A stretch of DNA of 64,000 bases from CAZMGT01 sp964565895. Its GTDB lineage: Bacteria > Armatimonadota > Zipacnadia > UBA1398 > CAZMGT01. Below the pieces are notes generated by a model. The model was not told the origin of the DNA. It did no database searches and saw nothing but the letters and a program-made list of their open reading frames with translations. Position 1 is the stretch's first letter; each line of letters starts with the position of its first letter. A program made the translations under genes and the position numbers. The stretch covers positions 1 to 64,000 of the forward strand of contig CAZMGT010000015.1 of the NCBI GenBank assembly GCA_964565895.1, in the 5' to 3' direction. This document shows, piece after piece, positions 33,333 to 42,473 of this stretch.

Positions 33333-34016
33333 ATGGCTCGACGCTGCGTTCTGCTTGTGGCAATTGCTGCCGCTTTTAGCATTCTCGTGTTGTGTAGCGC
33401 CCGGGCGTATGCGCAGAAGGAAACGGGCGAGGTTATTAAGCTGTTTAACGGCAAGGACCTCAGCGGGTTGTATCCATTTGTGCGCGGGGGCAAGCCGGGC
33501 GAGGATCCCGAAGGCGTGTTTACCGTAAAAGATGGGATGATCTACATCAAAGGCCGGCCCGCGGGCTACCTGATGACCGAGAAGGAGTACGAGAACTATC
33601 GCGTGGTCATCGAGTATAAATGGGTCGTGGACGAAAAAGGCCGCGGCGGGGGCAACAGCGGCCTGCTCGTGCACTGCCAGCCCCCGGACAAGGTTTGGCC
33701 CAAGTCGCTGGAGTGCCAGATGATGTACAAAAACGAAGGCGACTTTTGGGTTATCGGCGGCGTGACCATTAACGTAGAGGGGGTCGAGCCGCAAGGCAGG
33801 CGCTATCGCAGGCACGCCAGCGGAACCAAACCCCTGGGCGAGTGGAACCGCATGGAGGTTACCTGCTGGGGCGATACGGTCACCGTGGTGGTCAACGGCG
33901 TTGAGGTTAACAAGGCGACCAACTGCAGCGTAACGCGCGGGAAAATTTGCGTGCAGTCCGAGGGCGCGCCGCTTGTCGTGCGCAAGTGGGAGCTTTATCC
34001 GCTTAAAGCGGAGTAG
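33333..34016 (+). CDS. Secreted DUF1080 protein (3-keto-disaccharide hydrolase/lyase family)
   Basis: 227 residues with a signal peptide ending near SARAYAQ. One concanavalin-like beta-sandwich: IKLFNGKDLSGLYPF, FTVKDGMIYI, YENYRVVIEYKW, GGNSGLLVHCQ, LECQMMYKNEGDFW, EWNRMEVTCWGDTVTVVVNG. This is the DUF1080 pattern. Studied members cleave 3-keto glycosides produced by Gfo/Idh/MocA dehydrogenases. The Tat-exported oxidoreductase and TIM barrel at 21715-25262 are plausible partners in the same compartment. The gene is divergent from the flavin reductase. Confidence 0.88.
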   Translation: MARRCVLLVAIAAAFSILVLCSARAYAQKETGEVIKLFNGKDLSGLYPFVRGGKPGEDPEGVFTVKDGMIYIKGRPAGYLMTEKEYENYRVVIEYKWVVDEKGRGGGNSGLLVHCQPPDKVWPKSLECQMMYKNEGDFWVIGGVTINVEGVEPQGRRYRRHASGTKPLGEWNRMEVTCWGDTVTVVVNGVEVNKATNCSVTRGKICVQSEGAPLVVRKWELYPLKAE

Positions 34017-34045
34017 CCTCGCCCAACCGGTCGCTGGAGGAGCGC

Positions 34046-34504
34046 ATGCAATATACCGAGGGCAAGGTGGGCCGGGCGTTTCTCCTCCGCTTGGAGCACG
34101 GCGAGCCCCTGCCTGAGGCCGTGGAGCGGTTTGCGGCAAGCAGGGGGGTAATGGCCGCCGCGGTGCTCATCGTGGGCGGGGTTGATGCCGGAAGCAAGCT
34201 CGTTGTGGGGCCGGAAAAACGCGAGGACATGCCCCCGCGCCCTATGCTTGCCATCCTCTCCGGCGTGCATGAGTTCGCCGGCGTGGGGATCATCGCCCCA
34301 GACGAGCACGGCCGCCCCCGCCTGCACATGCACGGCGCCGCGGGCCGCGGCGCGAGCACAAGCACGGGCTGCGTTCGCCTCGGAATACGCACCTGGCAGG
34401 TGCTCGAGGTGTTGATCGTCGAGCTTTCCGGCCTCAACGCGGCACGCCTGCCCGACGAGCAAACCGGGTTTAGCCTTTTGCGCTGCGAGAGCGAGGAGAG
34501 CTAG
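34046..34504 (+). CDS. PPC/DUF296 domain protein
   Basis: 152 residues made of a single PPC (DUF296) domain: FLLRLEHGEPLPEAVERFAA, VLIVGGVDAG, LSGVHEFAGVGIIAPDEHGR, LHMHGAAGR and a C-terminal WQVLEVLIVELSG. In plants the domain is attached to AT-hook DNA-binding proteins; bacterial free-standing forms are trimers of unknown role, possibly metal- or ligand-binding via the HMH residues. GGAGGAGCGC precedes the ATG. It follows the DUF1080 gene by 29 bases. Confidence 0.85.
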   Translation: MQYTEGKVGRAFLLRLEHGEPLPEAVERFAASRGVMAAAVLIVGGVDAGSKLVVGPEKREDMPPRPMLAILSGVHEFAGVGIIAPDEHGRPRLHMHGAAGRGASTSTGCVRLGIRTWQVLEVLIVELSGLNAARLPDEQTGFSLLRCESEES

Positions 34505-34507
34505 CCG

Positions 34508-35830
34508 CTAACGGCCGGCGACAAGCATTTTGCCCACGAGAATCGTCGGGCGAACCAAGCCCGGGTCCGCGCGGTAGTCGCTGGAGATAGCCTCGATCGC
34601 TTTAGTCACCTCGAGGAAACTTCCCCCGAGCATCGTATTGCGCACGGGATAGGCCAGCTCGCCGCGTTCGATCTTGTAGCCAAAGTCCACCGCCGAGGAG
34701 AAGTCCCCCGTGGCCAGGTTGGGGCGGATTCCTCCGGCGAGCAAATACAGCCCCTCGTCCACGGAGCGCACGATCTCCTCCGCCGTGTGCTTCCCCAGCC
34801 GCGGGTTGGCGTTAGTGCTCGCGATGCCCGCGGCGAGGCCTGCGGCGTGCCCCGTGTTCTCCTCGCCCGCTTTGTTCGCCGTATATGACCGGTGGAGATA
34901 GGTCTGTAGCACGCCCCGCTCGACGACGGTCACCGTGCGGTGCGGCACGCCCTCGGCGTCAAACGGGGCCGAGGCCAGGCCGCCGGCAACCAGCGGCTCG
35001 TCAACGATGGTCAGCTCCTCCGAGGCCACGCGCTTGCCCTTCATCTCCGCGAGAAACGACCGCCCGCGCTGGACGCTCTCCGCATTTGCCGCGCCGAGCA
35101 AGCCCGAGATCAGGCTGCCCGAAGCGAGCGGGCCAAAAACCACCGGCAGCTCGCCCGTAGGCATGTCGCGCGCGCCGAGAAACCGCTGCGCATGCTCCGC
35201 CGCCGTGCGGCCCAAGCCCTCGGGCTTAAAGTCCTCGAGCACACGCGCCGCGCGCCAGTCGTAAAACACCCCCGCCTCGTCACCACGGCGAACGGTGACC
35301 ATGACGTTAACGCCGATGCGCGTCGTCTGCGCCACCGCGGCCACGCCGCAGGTGTTGGCCAGGGCCGTCTGCCCGAAGCCCACAGCGCAGCCTCCGCTGA
35401 CGACGGCCTCCGGGGCGACCTCGCGCGCCTCCTCGCTCGCCTGGCGCAGGTAGCCCATAAGCTGCTCGGCGCCAAGTCCGCGGATGTTCTCGTCATAAAG
35501 CCGCTCCACCGCGGGAAAACTCTCTGGGGCGGGAAGGGAGACGAAGTCCGGATCGGGCTCGGCCGTTTTCGCCAAAGCGACCGCTTCCTCGGCCACCTGG
35601 CGCACGCTTTGTGCGCCAAGGTCCGTCGCCGAGGCGCTGCCCAGCGCCCCACCGATATAGCACACGACATCGAGCCACACGCGCTCGCGCCGCAGGGCGC
35701 GTTTTACGTGTCCCCGCTCAAGCTCAATGCTGCGTGATTCGCTCTGCGTGGCGCAGGCCGCGGCAAACTCCGCTCCCGCTGCGCGAGCCACCTGGCAGGC
35801 ATTCTGTGCGATCTCCAGCAACTCCGCCAT
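34508..35830 (-). CDS. pmbA: PmbA/TldE subunit of the TldD-TldE protease
   Basis: 440 residues. It lacks the HExxxH zinc motif that is present in the neighbour, as expected for the non-catalytic TldE/PmbA partner. Family blocks: SRSIELERGHVKRA near the start, GSLISGLLGAANAESVQRG, DEPLVAGGLASAPFDAEGVP, LQTYLHRSYTANKAGEENTG and TGDFSSAVDFGYKIERGEL. TldD/TldE is a heterodimer that degrades unfolded peptides and can mature RiPPs such as microcin B17. ATG 35830 is preferred to the GTG two codons upstream because GGGAG is well spaced. It follows tldD by 18 bases. Confidence 0.92.
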   Translation of the reverse strand: MAELLEIAQNACQVARAAGAEFAAACATQSESRSIELERGHVKRALRRERVWLDVVCYIGGALGSASATDLGAQSVRQVAEEAVALAKTAEPDPDFVSLPAPESFPAVERLYDENIRGLGAEQLMGYLRQASEEAREVAPEAVVSGGCAVGFGQTALANTCGVAAVAQTTRIGVNVMVTVRRGDEAGVFYDWRAARVLEDFKPEGLGRTAAEHAQRFLGARDMPTGELPVVFGPLASGSLISGLLGAANAESVQRGRSFLAEMKGKRVASEELTIVDEPLVAGGLASAPFDAEGVPHRTVTVVERGVLQTYLHRSYTANKAGEENTGHAAGLAAGIASTNANPRLGKHTAEEIVRSVDEGLYLLAGGIRPNLATGDFSSAVDFGYKIERGELAYPVRNTMLGGSFLEVTKAIEAISSDYRADPGLVRPTILVGKMLVAGR

Positions 35831-35848
35831 CGCCACTCTCCCTTCCGC

Positions 35849-37249
35849 CTACTGCTGGCCACCGACGACAAGCTGCTTAACGCGGACATATGGCCCGCCT
35901 CCGTTAACGTACATCCCCTGGCCATCCTTGCCGCACATTCCCCCGAATGTAAGCATCTCAAACTCCTGCGAGACGGCGTCGATATCGTTTAACGTGTCTA
36001 AAATTAACCCCGACACGGACACGTCGCGGATCATCTCCGCCAGCTCCCCGTTGCGGATCATCCTCCCGTGGCCGGCGTGGCAGGTGTACTGCCCGCGCGA
36101 GCAGATGACATAGCCCCACTGCCCCTTCTCGAGGAGGATCCCGCGGTCGATCTCCGCGATAATCTCCTGCACGGGCCGCGTGCCCGGCTCGACGATCGTG
36201 TTGCTCATGCGCACGATGGGCGGGTGGGCGTGGCTCATGGCCCGTGCGCTGCCTGTGGGCTGCGCGCCGAGCTTGGCCGCCGTCTCCAAGCTGTGCATGA
36301 GGCCGACGAGCACGCCATCTTTGATGATCTGCCGGCGCCGCCCGGGCACGCCCTCAGAGTCATAGAAAAACGAGCCCCACGAGCCGGCAATCGTCGAGTC
36401 GTCCACGACGTTGAGCAGGGGCGAGGCGATGCGTTGGCCCAGCCTGCCCTCGAGGATCGACTCCCCGGCAACGTAGCCGTCGGCCTCGGCGTTGTGCCCC
36501 AGCGCCTCGTGGATGAACACCCCCACAACGCTCGGGTGGAGGACCACGGGAAAAGTTCCCGCGGGCGCGCGCTGGGCACGGAGCAGGTCCAGCGCCCGGC
36601 GCGCGGCGACGCCGGCGATCTCCTCCGGCGAGAACTGGCTGACGAACTCAAAGCCGGCGAGCGCATTTTTCGTCTCCGCCGCCTGCTGGCGCACGTCGCC
36701 CTCGCGCACGGTAACGACCACGCCAAGCTGCGTTCGCGTATACTCGCTCTCCACGAGCGTGCCCAGCGTGTTGGCGACGATCTCGCGCGTGCGGCTTTCT
36801 AAGTATTGCGCCCGAGTGTTGGCGAGAAAGTCGCCCGCGAGCTCAATAGCGCGCTTCTCTTGCGCTTCGACAAGGGCCATTTTCTCGCTTGCCCGCACAG
36901 ACGCCGGGTCGCGCTCGCACGGCCCCTGAACGGCGTCTTGGACGGGTTCGAGCTGGGCCACGGCGGCGGGCTCGCCGATGTTTTTGCTTGCCTCGCGGGC
37001 CAGGGCGAGCGCCTGCTCCAGGCACTCCTCGGCCGCCTCGTTAGTGAGCTCGTCGGTGCAGGCAAAGCCCCACGCGCCGTCGTACAACACCCGCACGCCA
37101 ATGCCCGACTGCTGCTCGAAGAACACCTTGTCGGCGCGGCCGTCTTGGCGCGCGAAGAGCGAGGTGCGTTGCTCGAAAAACCGCGCATCGCAGAAGGCAA
37201 CGCCTTTTTTAGAGGCGACATCGCGCACGTGCTCGACGATTTCGCGCAT
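35849..37249 (-). CDS. tldD: TldD zinc metalloprotease subunit
   Basis: 466 residues. The active-site motif is HEALGHNAEADG (near 36500), giving zinc ligands His, His and a downstream Cys. Other hallmarks: ERRTSLFARQDGRAD near the N-terminus, RRQIIKDGVLVGLMHSLETA, GSARAMSHAHPPIVRMSNT, and the C-terminal CGKDGQGMYVNGGGPYVR. It forms the catalytic half of TldD/TldE. GGAGG seven bases before the ATG supports the start. No RiPP precursor or modification gene is visible in the window, so general peptide degradation is the default role. Confidence 0.94.
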   Translation of the reverse strand: MREIVEHVRDVASKKGVAFCDARFFEQRTSLFARQDGRADKVFFEQQSGIGVRVLYDGAWGFACTDELTNEAAEECLEQALALAREASKNIGEPAAVAQLEPVQDAVQGPCERDPASVRASEKMALVEAQEKRAIELAGDFLANTRAQYLESRTREIVANTLGTLVESEYTRTQLGVVVTVREGDVRQQAAETKNALAGFEFVSQFSPEEIAGVAARRALDLLRAQRAPAGTFPVVLHPSVVGVFIHEALGHNAEADGYVAGESILEGRLGQRIASPLLNVVDDSTIAGSWGSFFYDSEGVPGRRRQIIKDGVLVGLMHSLETAAKLGAQPTGSARAMSHAHPPIVRMSNTIVEPGTRPVQEIIAEIDRGILLEKGQWGYVICSRGQYTCHAGHGRMIRNGELAEMIRDVSVSGLILDTLNDIDAVSQEFEMLTFGGMCGKDGQGMYVNGGGPYVRVKQLVVGGQQ

Positions 37250-37939
37250 TTGCTTACCTCCGTAGGAAGCGAGGTGGACGGCAGAGAGAGAACGCTCACC
37301 CTGCCTTTGTTTCTAGCGCGCCGCGCGTGCGACCTGCGCAGGTGTTACAGCAGTGCTGGAGAAAACGTGTAGGCGAGCGATGGGCTGGGTTGGGCGGCAA
37401 CGAAGCTCGCGCGGGGGGTGAGCTCTGTTGAGGACCGTTTGTTCCCATTGCGGGAGGTTACTCGCGCCTGGGGAGAATTTGCAAACGGCGCCCACGGGAG
37501 GTTGCTCTGTATTAATCCCCCGCCACAAAGCAGCCGGCTCGCCCACCCGTACGGCGCCGCGAGGTGAGCGGAAAACGCTAGCTCAACGAAGCAGGGCGCG
37601 CGCTGGGGCTATAAGTTCAGCGCGATAGCGACTCCGGCCGCAGGCGCTGGGAGTCGATTAAGAGGCGGGCGCAAAAGCGGATGAAAAGCCTGGTCAACGG
37701 GTGCGCTTTGGCGGCGGACAGGCTGGCCAGGGGGCAATGCAAAGGCGGAGGCCTAGGTCCCGACGCGCACCCACGCCCTCCCCGACGGCCGGCCGCTCTC
37801 CTTAGACCGCAACGGCAGATGTTCCACCGGGTTCGCTGTGCACTGCTTGTCTGCCAGCATGGGGACCGACCCCGTTGGGGAACAGGCGGTCCGCCTCCCC
37901 TGGCGCTCAGCGATCGCGTATTCCTTTTTCGGACATTAC
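37250..37939. other. Long intergenic region without a supported gene
   Basis: About 690 bases between tldD and the AbiE promoter. Short open frames exist on both strands, but none has family features together with a good start. One from 37428 begins with a TTG and holds a single CSHCG motif. I see no tRNA, clear terminator or repeat. The region may be the edge of the acquired AbiE segment. Confidence 0.5.
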
Positions 37940-37968
37940 TTGATTTTCCGCTCGAAATCAGACATACT
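37940..37968 (+). promoter_or_regulatory. AbiE operon promoter with inverted repeat
   Basis: A -35 TTGATT (37940-37945) and -10 CATACT (37963-37968) are separated by 17 bases. An inverted repeat TGATTT-N8-AAATCA (37941-37960) overlaps the -35 box and spacer. AbiEi antitoxins are known to bind inverted repeats in their own promoter, so this is a likely autoregulatory operator. It lies about 45 bases before the abiEi ATG. Confidence 0.6.
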
Positions 37969-38013
37969 GTTGCCACTTGTTCATAAATGGGGACGCTTTG
38001 TCTGGAGCCAGTG

Positions 38014-38607
38014 ATGGAAGAACGCGCTGAAGAAATCTTCCGCAAGCATGGCGGCGTGCTCAGAATGAGCGAAGCGATAAAGCACGGCATCACGCGTTAC
38101 ATGCTCTATTCGCTCAGGGACAAGGGCATCATCGAGCGGGTGAGCAGAGGCATCTATCGGCTGGCCGAGCTACCGCCGATCAGCAACCCTGACTTGGTCA
38201 CGGTGAGCCTTCGCTTCCCGAACGCCGTCATCTGTCTCGTCTCCGCACTGGCGTGGCATGACATCACGACCCAGGTCCCGCATGTCGTTTCCGTGGCGGT
38301 GCCCAGAAACGCGCGCATGCCATCGCTCGACTATCCTCCCGTCGAGGTCCATAAATTCTCGACTAAGGCGTACAAGGCCGGCATTGAAGAGCATCTGGTC
38401 GACGGAGTGCCCGTCAAGGTCTACAACCCCGAGAAGACCCTGGCCGACTGCTTCAAGTTTCGCAACAAGATCGGAATGGACGTGGTGCTGGAAGCACTGA
38501 GGCTGTATAGGATACGAAAGAAATTTGACCTTGCGAAACTGCTTGAGTACGCGAGGGTCTGCCGAGTGGAGAAGGTGATGCGGCCGTACCTGGAGGCAAT
38601 CGGATGA
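38014..38607 (+). CDS. abiEi: AbiEi-type antitoxin (type IV toxin-antitoxin)
   Basis: 197 residues. The N-terminal winged helix reads AEEIFRKHGGVLRMSEAIKH, then RYMLYSLRDKGIIERVSRGIYRL. The C-terminal domain has VTVSLRFPNAVICLVSALAWH, VPRNARMPSLDYPPVEVHKF and VYNPEKTLADCFKFRNKIG, all typical of AbiEi_4 antitoxins. It represses its operon and counteracts AbiEii. ATG 38014 has GGAG six bases upstream; the ATG at 37987 does not. It overlaps the toxin start by four bases (ATGA). Codon choice (GTCAAG, CTCAAG) differs from neighbours. Confidence 0.9.
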   Translation: MEERAEEIFRKHGGVLRMSEAIKHGITRYMLYSLRDKGIIERVSRGIYRLAELPPISNPDLVTVSLRFPNAVICLVSALAWHDITTQVPHVVSVAVPRNARMPSLDYPPVEVHKFSTKAYKAGIEEHLVDGVPVKVYNPEKTLADCFKFRNKIGMDVVLEALRLYRIRKKFDLAKLLEYARVCRVEKVMRPYLEAIG

Positions 38608-39506
38608 AGCCCTCCCAAAACATCGCCGCATCCGTCCGGCAGCGCCTCCTCAACCGCGCCAGGAGCGAGGGACGAACGTTCAGCGAGTTGCTTCAATACT
38701 ATGCCATGGAGCGATTCCTGTACCGGCTGTCCCAATCCGCTCACGCCCGCCGATTCATTCTCAAGGGCGCTTTGATGCTGCGAGTGTGGCATGTCCCGGA
38801 AGTCCGCCCAACGATGGACATCGACATGCTTGGAAAAACGCGCAACGACGAAGCCCATGTCGTGGCCCAGATTCGCGACGTTTTGACCGTGCATGTGGAA
38901 GAAGACGGGCTTTTCTTCAACCCTGACTCAGTTCGAGCTGAGCGCATCACCGAAGACGCGGACTACGAGGGGATCAGGGTTCGGTTCCTGTGCGCATTGG
39001 GGGCTGCCAGAATCCACATGCAGATCGACATCGGTTTCGGCGATGTGGTCTATCCACAGCCTGAAGAGACGGAGCTTCCCACCATCCTGGATTACGCGGC
39101 ACCACGATTGCTCTGCTACAGCCGAGAGAGCACCATCGCAGAAAAGCTCGAAGCCATGGTCAAGCTGGGTCTGCTAAACAGCCGGATGAAGGACTTCTAC
39201 GACATCTGGCTGTTGTCCAACCACTTCGACTTCCGCGGAACCGATCTCGCCGAGGCCATTCGTCTCACCTTTCAACGACGAGGGACAGCGCTACCCGCGG
39301 AAGTCGAAGCTTTCACGGAGCCTTTCATCTCGGCGAAACAGACCCAGTGGGCAGCGTTCCGGAAGAGAGTTGGGCAGGAGGGGGTTCCCGCCTCGTTTCA
39401 GGAAATCGTGGCCCAAGTGCGTGCATTCCTGTCCCCCGTCGTCGCGGCGCTTTCCTGCAGGAAACCAAAGCCCACAAAGTGGGTTGCCCCCGGTCCATGG
39501 ACGTGA
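38604..39506 (+). CDS. abiEii: AbiEii/AbiGii-type nucleotidyltransferase toxin
   Basis: 300 residues. The nucleotidyltransferase core shows FILKGALMLRVW (the usual LKGG is LKGA here), then RPTMDIDMLG carrying the metal-binding Asp pair, IDIGFGD, and the late motif IAEKLEAMVKLG followed by RMKDFYDIWLL. Such toxins transfer nucleotides (MenT-type enzymes modify tRNA ends) and cause abortive infection. It is translationally coupled to the antitoxin. Codon use is less GC-rich than the flanks and it ends in TGA. Confidence 0.9.
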   Translation: MKPSQNIAASVRQRLLNRARSEGRTFSELLQYYAMERFLYRLSQSAHARRFILKGALMLRVWHVPEVRPTMDIDMLGKTRNDEAHVVAQIRDVLTVHVEEDGLFFNPDSVRAERITEDADYEGIRVRFLCALGAARIHMQIDIGFGDVVYPQPEETELPTILDYAAPRLLCYSRESTIAEKLEAMVKLGLLNSRMKDFYDIWLLSNHFDFRGTDLAEAIRLTFQRRGTALPAEVEAFTEPFISAKQTQWAAFRKRVGQEGVPASFQEIVAQVRAFLSPVVAALSCRKPKPTKWVAPGPWT

Positions 39507-39648
39507 GGCAGTGGTTTTCTCCGAGACAGTGCTGTGCCAGCGATTCTTTCTCCCAAATATTCCCCCGCTGGATGGATGTGCGCCCATCCCCCCACCTCCC
39601 GCCGCATTTTGGCCCTAAACGTGTTTTATGCCCTACAGGAGGAAAACC

Positions 39649-39684
39649 AGCGGTAGGCCCACACAGCCCCAGCGTCCTACCGCT
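39649..39684 (-). terminator. Hairpin containing the stop codon of the DUF5010 gene
   Basis: AGCGGTAGG (39649-39657) and CCTACCGCT (39676-39684) form a 9-bp stem with an 18-base loop. The minus-strand stop codon at 39677-39679 lies inside one arm. On the minus strand the stem is followed by GGTTTTCC, a short T run. It lies in the gap between the convergent abiEii and DUF5010 genes. Confidence 0.5.
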
Positions 39685-41260
39685 TCTTCCGCGCCCGCGC
39701 CACAAGCGCTGCGCGAAGCTCAAGACCTTGCCCGCCGACGCATAGCCGAAAATCGTTGCCGTTGCAGCGATCGGCAAACCGCGCGTCGGCAAGGAAAAAC
39801 CACGCCGTCTGCCACGCCCCGGTGTTGTTACGCTTTGCCGCTCCCCCGCGCTTAAACGCCCCGCTGCGCACAGACCCTTCCCTATCCGCCGAGTCATACT
39901 CTAAGAAAAACTCGCCCGTGCCGCGATCCAAGTACTCGATAGCGATGACCACGGGCACACCCGCTTCGTCGAACAAAAAGCTGTTGTCCACCTGAAAGTA
40001 GATGTATCCTCCAAGCCCATTGGCTCGCCGCGTGCTGCGCAGGCACTTCGCCCCCTGCGCAAACGCGCGGACAACCGGCCCGTCTTCGGCGTCAAGCGGC
40101 ACGGAAAGGCCGCAAAACTCCGGCCGCGCGCCGATGCGAAAGCTGACCACCGACGCCTCAGCGTATTCCCCCGGGCAGGGCAGGCGCGCGCGCTTGTGCC
40201 ACAGGTCGGCGTACTTGCGCGTAAGCTCGATGTACTGCGTGCCGTACTCGCGGCTGCGGCAAATGTCCGTCCCTTCGTGAAACTCGTTCCACGTCTCGAT
40301 AAGCAAAATCGCCGGCCGCGTCTTCGGGTTGCGCTGGAGCATGTTCTCCCACGCCCGCTGATAGTACCGTCCGCCCTCGCGCTCGCGCACTAGCGGCGCA
40401 CGCCCGCGCACCGCGGAATGGTCGTACCCCGGGCCGATGGCACACACCTTGTCGAAGACCACCGGGCGCAGCGCCGCGCCCCAGGAGTAGACGGCATCGG
40501 CCCGGCCCAGGAAGTCGGGCGATTTGATTAAGTAGGGCTCCGTGCCGAAGTCTTGGCGAAAGCGCGCGCGGACTTCGTCGAGCAGCCGCCGGTCCTGTTT
40601 TTTCGCGAAGTTCGCCGTATAGATGACAACGATCGGCTTGCCCTCGATCATCGCCCACTTGCGCGGGGGGATCATCGAGAAAAAGTCGCGGATCGTGCCA
40701 TAAAACCAGTCTTTGCCCTTGTCCGTGCTCAGGTCAATGTGCGCGCCGAGGGGGTTAAAGCGCAGGGTGGAGGTGTCATAGAACAGGCCGATTTGCGGCG
40801 GGGTTTTCCCCTCGGCGACGAGCTCGTCGTGCGCTTGGACCAGGGCGCGCAGGCCCTCGAAGCACCACGTGCGATAAAACCCGGGCACGCCCCAGAACAC
40901 GGGCAAAAGAAAGTCTACCCCCGCGGCGATCATGTCCTCAAGCTCTGTGCGGTGCCACGAGAGTAGTTTATAGCTGAACCCCTCGAGCGTCGGGGGGTGG
41001 TCCGTAAGCTGGTCGCCGCCGTCGGGGTAGTAAACATGGGTGCCTGTGGGGGCGTCATACCAGTAAAAGAAGTAGGTGCCCACGATGGGCTGCCCTGCGG
41101 CGAAGCTGCGCCCGGGAGCGAGGCGCTCTTGCCCAAGAGGGAAATATGGCCCGGGCGCGCGGGCCGGCAGTTGCCAGCGGTGGAGCGGGTCCGCGCGGCA
41201 GAGGGCAGCCGCGCACAAAACCAGGGCGGGCAAAGCCGCCCAGCCAAGCGCGCGGGGCAC
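39677..41260 (-). CDS. Secreted DUF5010-like glycan-active protein
   Basis: 527 residues from GTG 41260, which has AAAGGAG about eight bases upstream and is followed by a clear signal peptide (LGWAALPALVLCAAALCRA). The catalytic-type barrel begins at VGTYFFYWYDAPTGTH, with SWHRTELEDMIAAGVDFLLP and FWGVPGF, a pattern of DUF5010 and related GH99/GH71-like proteins. ILLIETWNEFHEGTDI holds two candidate acids, Glu in ETWNE and EGTD. A C-terminal beta-sandwich follows (about 380-520). Substrate unknown. The frame extends far upstream, but that part lacks any family features. Confidence 0.78.
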   Translation of the reverse strand: MPRALGWAALPALVLCAAALCRADPLHRWQLPARAPGPYFPLGQERLAPGRSFAAGQPIVGTYFFYWYDAPTGTHVYYPDGGDQLTDHPPTLEGFSYKLLSWHRTELEDMIAAGVDFLLPVFWGVPGFYRTWCFEGLRALVQAHDELVAEGKTPPQIGLFYDTSTLRFNPLGAHIDLSTDKGKDWFYGTIRDFFSMIPPRKWAMIEGKPIVVIYTANFAKKQDRRLLDEVRARFRQDFGTEPYLIKSPDFLGRADAVYSWGAALRPVVFDKVCAIGPGYDHSAVRGRAPLVREREGGRYYQRAWENMLQRNPKTRPAILLIETWNEFHEGTDICRSREYGTQYIELTRKYADLWHKRARLPCPGEYAEASVVSFRIGARPEFCGLSVPLDAEDGPVVRAFAQGAKCLRSTRRANGLGGYIYFQVDNSFLFDEAGVPVVIAIEYLDRGTGEFFLEYDSADREGSVRSGAFKRGGAAKRNNTGAWQTAWFFLADARFADRCNGNDFRLCVGGQGLELRAALVARARKKR

Positions 41261-41387
41261 GGGCGCTTCACTCCTTTCCGCCTCAGCGGGCGTCTTCGCC
41301 GCGCGTTCCACGCACGCCTGCCTGGGCCGCGCAGCGCTCGCCGCGCTTGGCGCCCCCGCCTGCTGCGGGAAAAGGGGAGAGACGGCA

Positions 41388-42473
41388 ATGCGCGTGTTGA
41401 GGCAATTTTGCGCCGCGCTTTTGTTTTGCCAACTGCTCTGCTGGGGCGCGCGGGCGGAGCCTCCTACCCCTCCCGGACAGCCTCGTTCCGGGCCAGGGGG
41501 CGCGGAGTATAAGCACGCCGCCGTGCGCAAGGCCGCGTTTGGTGTGGGCGGCACGCGCTTTTGGCTGTTCGAGCCTGCCGAGCCTACGCCGCGCTCGGCG
41601 CCGGTTGTCGCGCTGTTTCACGGCTGGTCAGGCGTCAACCCGATGTACTACGGTGCGTGGATCGAGCATCTCGCCCGCCGGGGAAACATCGTTATCTGGC
41701 CGCGCTACCAGGCGACGGCGCTGGACATTCGCAACATAACGCAAAACTCCGTTAATGCGCTGCGCGCGGCGCTCGCCCGGCTGCAGGATGGCGCGCACGT
41801 CGCCCCAGAGCTAGACAAGTTCGCCCTTGTCGGGCACTCCCTGGGCGGAACAATGGCCGCCAACGTGGCCGCGCGCGCCCAGCGCGCGGGACTGCCCAAG
41901 CCGCGCGCGCTAATGCTCGTCCAGCCGGGCGACACAAAAGGCTCGGTCACTGCGCAGCGGCTGGGCCTCGATGTTCCCAGCGTGCTCGAGGACTACTCCA
42001 CGATCCCCAGCGACGTTTTAATGCTCATCGTCGTTGGCGAAGAAGACCGGCTTGCCGGAAACCAGGGCGCACTGTTTTTTCATGAGACGCCCCAAGTGCC
42101 TTTGCAAAACAAGGACTACATAATCCTACGCAGCGACCGCCATGGCTCGCCCCCGCTTGTCGCGCACCACTTTTGCCCCTGCGCGCTAGACGAACGCTAC
42201 GACAACGGCGAGCGCCCCCTGTGGCGCGCGCGGGGCCGCCGCGCGCTGTTTAGCGAGGCGCTCATGCGCAAGCTGCTCGGCGTGGACGCCCTGGACTACT
42301 TCGGCACGTGGAAGTTGCTCGATGGGCTCACCGACGCCGCGTTTTACGGCAAAAACCGCGACTACGCCCTGGGCAACACGCAAAAGCAGCGCTTTATGGG
42401 CGTGTGGAGCGACGGCGTCCCCGTGCGCGAGCTGGTAGTAACCGACAACCCGCCGGCCGTTGCCCGGCCCTAG
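41388..42473 (+). CDS. Secreted alpha/beta hydrolase
   Basis: 361 residues with a signal peptide (LRQFCAALLFCQLLCWGARA). The fold shows VVALFHGWSGVNP (oxyanion region), the nucleophile elbow VGHSLGGTMAAN, IVVGEEDRLAG with the catalytic Asp region, and HHFCPCA near the expected His. It resembles acetyl-xylan or carboxyl esterases and dienelactone hydrolases; the exact substrate is not clear. GGGGAGAG precedes ATG 41388. It is divergent from the DUF5010 gene and 95 bases before the ThuA gene. Confidence 0.83.
   Translation: MRVLRQFCAALLFCQLLCWGARAEPPTPPGQPRSGPGGAEYKHAAVRKAAFGVGGTRFWLFEPAEPTPRSAPVVALFHGWSGVNPMYYGAWIEHLARRGNIVIWPRYQATALDIRNITQNSVNALRAALARLQDGAHVAPELDKFALVGHSLGGTMAANVAARAQRAGLPKPRALMLVQPGDTKGSVTAQRLGLDVPSVLEDYSTIPSDVLMLIVVGEEDRLAGNQGALFFHETPQVPLQNKDYIILRSDRHGSPPLVAHHFCPCALDERYDNGERPLWRARGRRALFSEALMRKLLGVDALDYFGTWKLLDGLTDAAFYGKNRDYALGNTQKQRFMGVWSDGVPVRELVVTDNPPAVARP

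Noticed and set aside
37428..37628. Short frame with a CSHCG motif upstream of AbiE
   Set aside because: TTG start, only one Cys pair, and a low-complexity Arg/Ala end. Could be a gene remnant, but not supported.
39677..41554. Longer version of the DUF5010 protein starting at 41554
   Set aside because: The first 98 codons overlap the divergent hydrolase gene, lack family features and precede a clean ribosome binding site and signal peptide at 41260.
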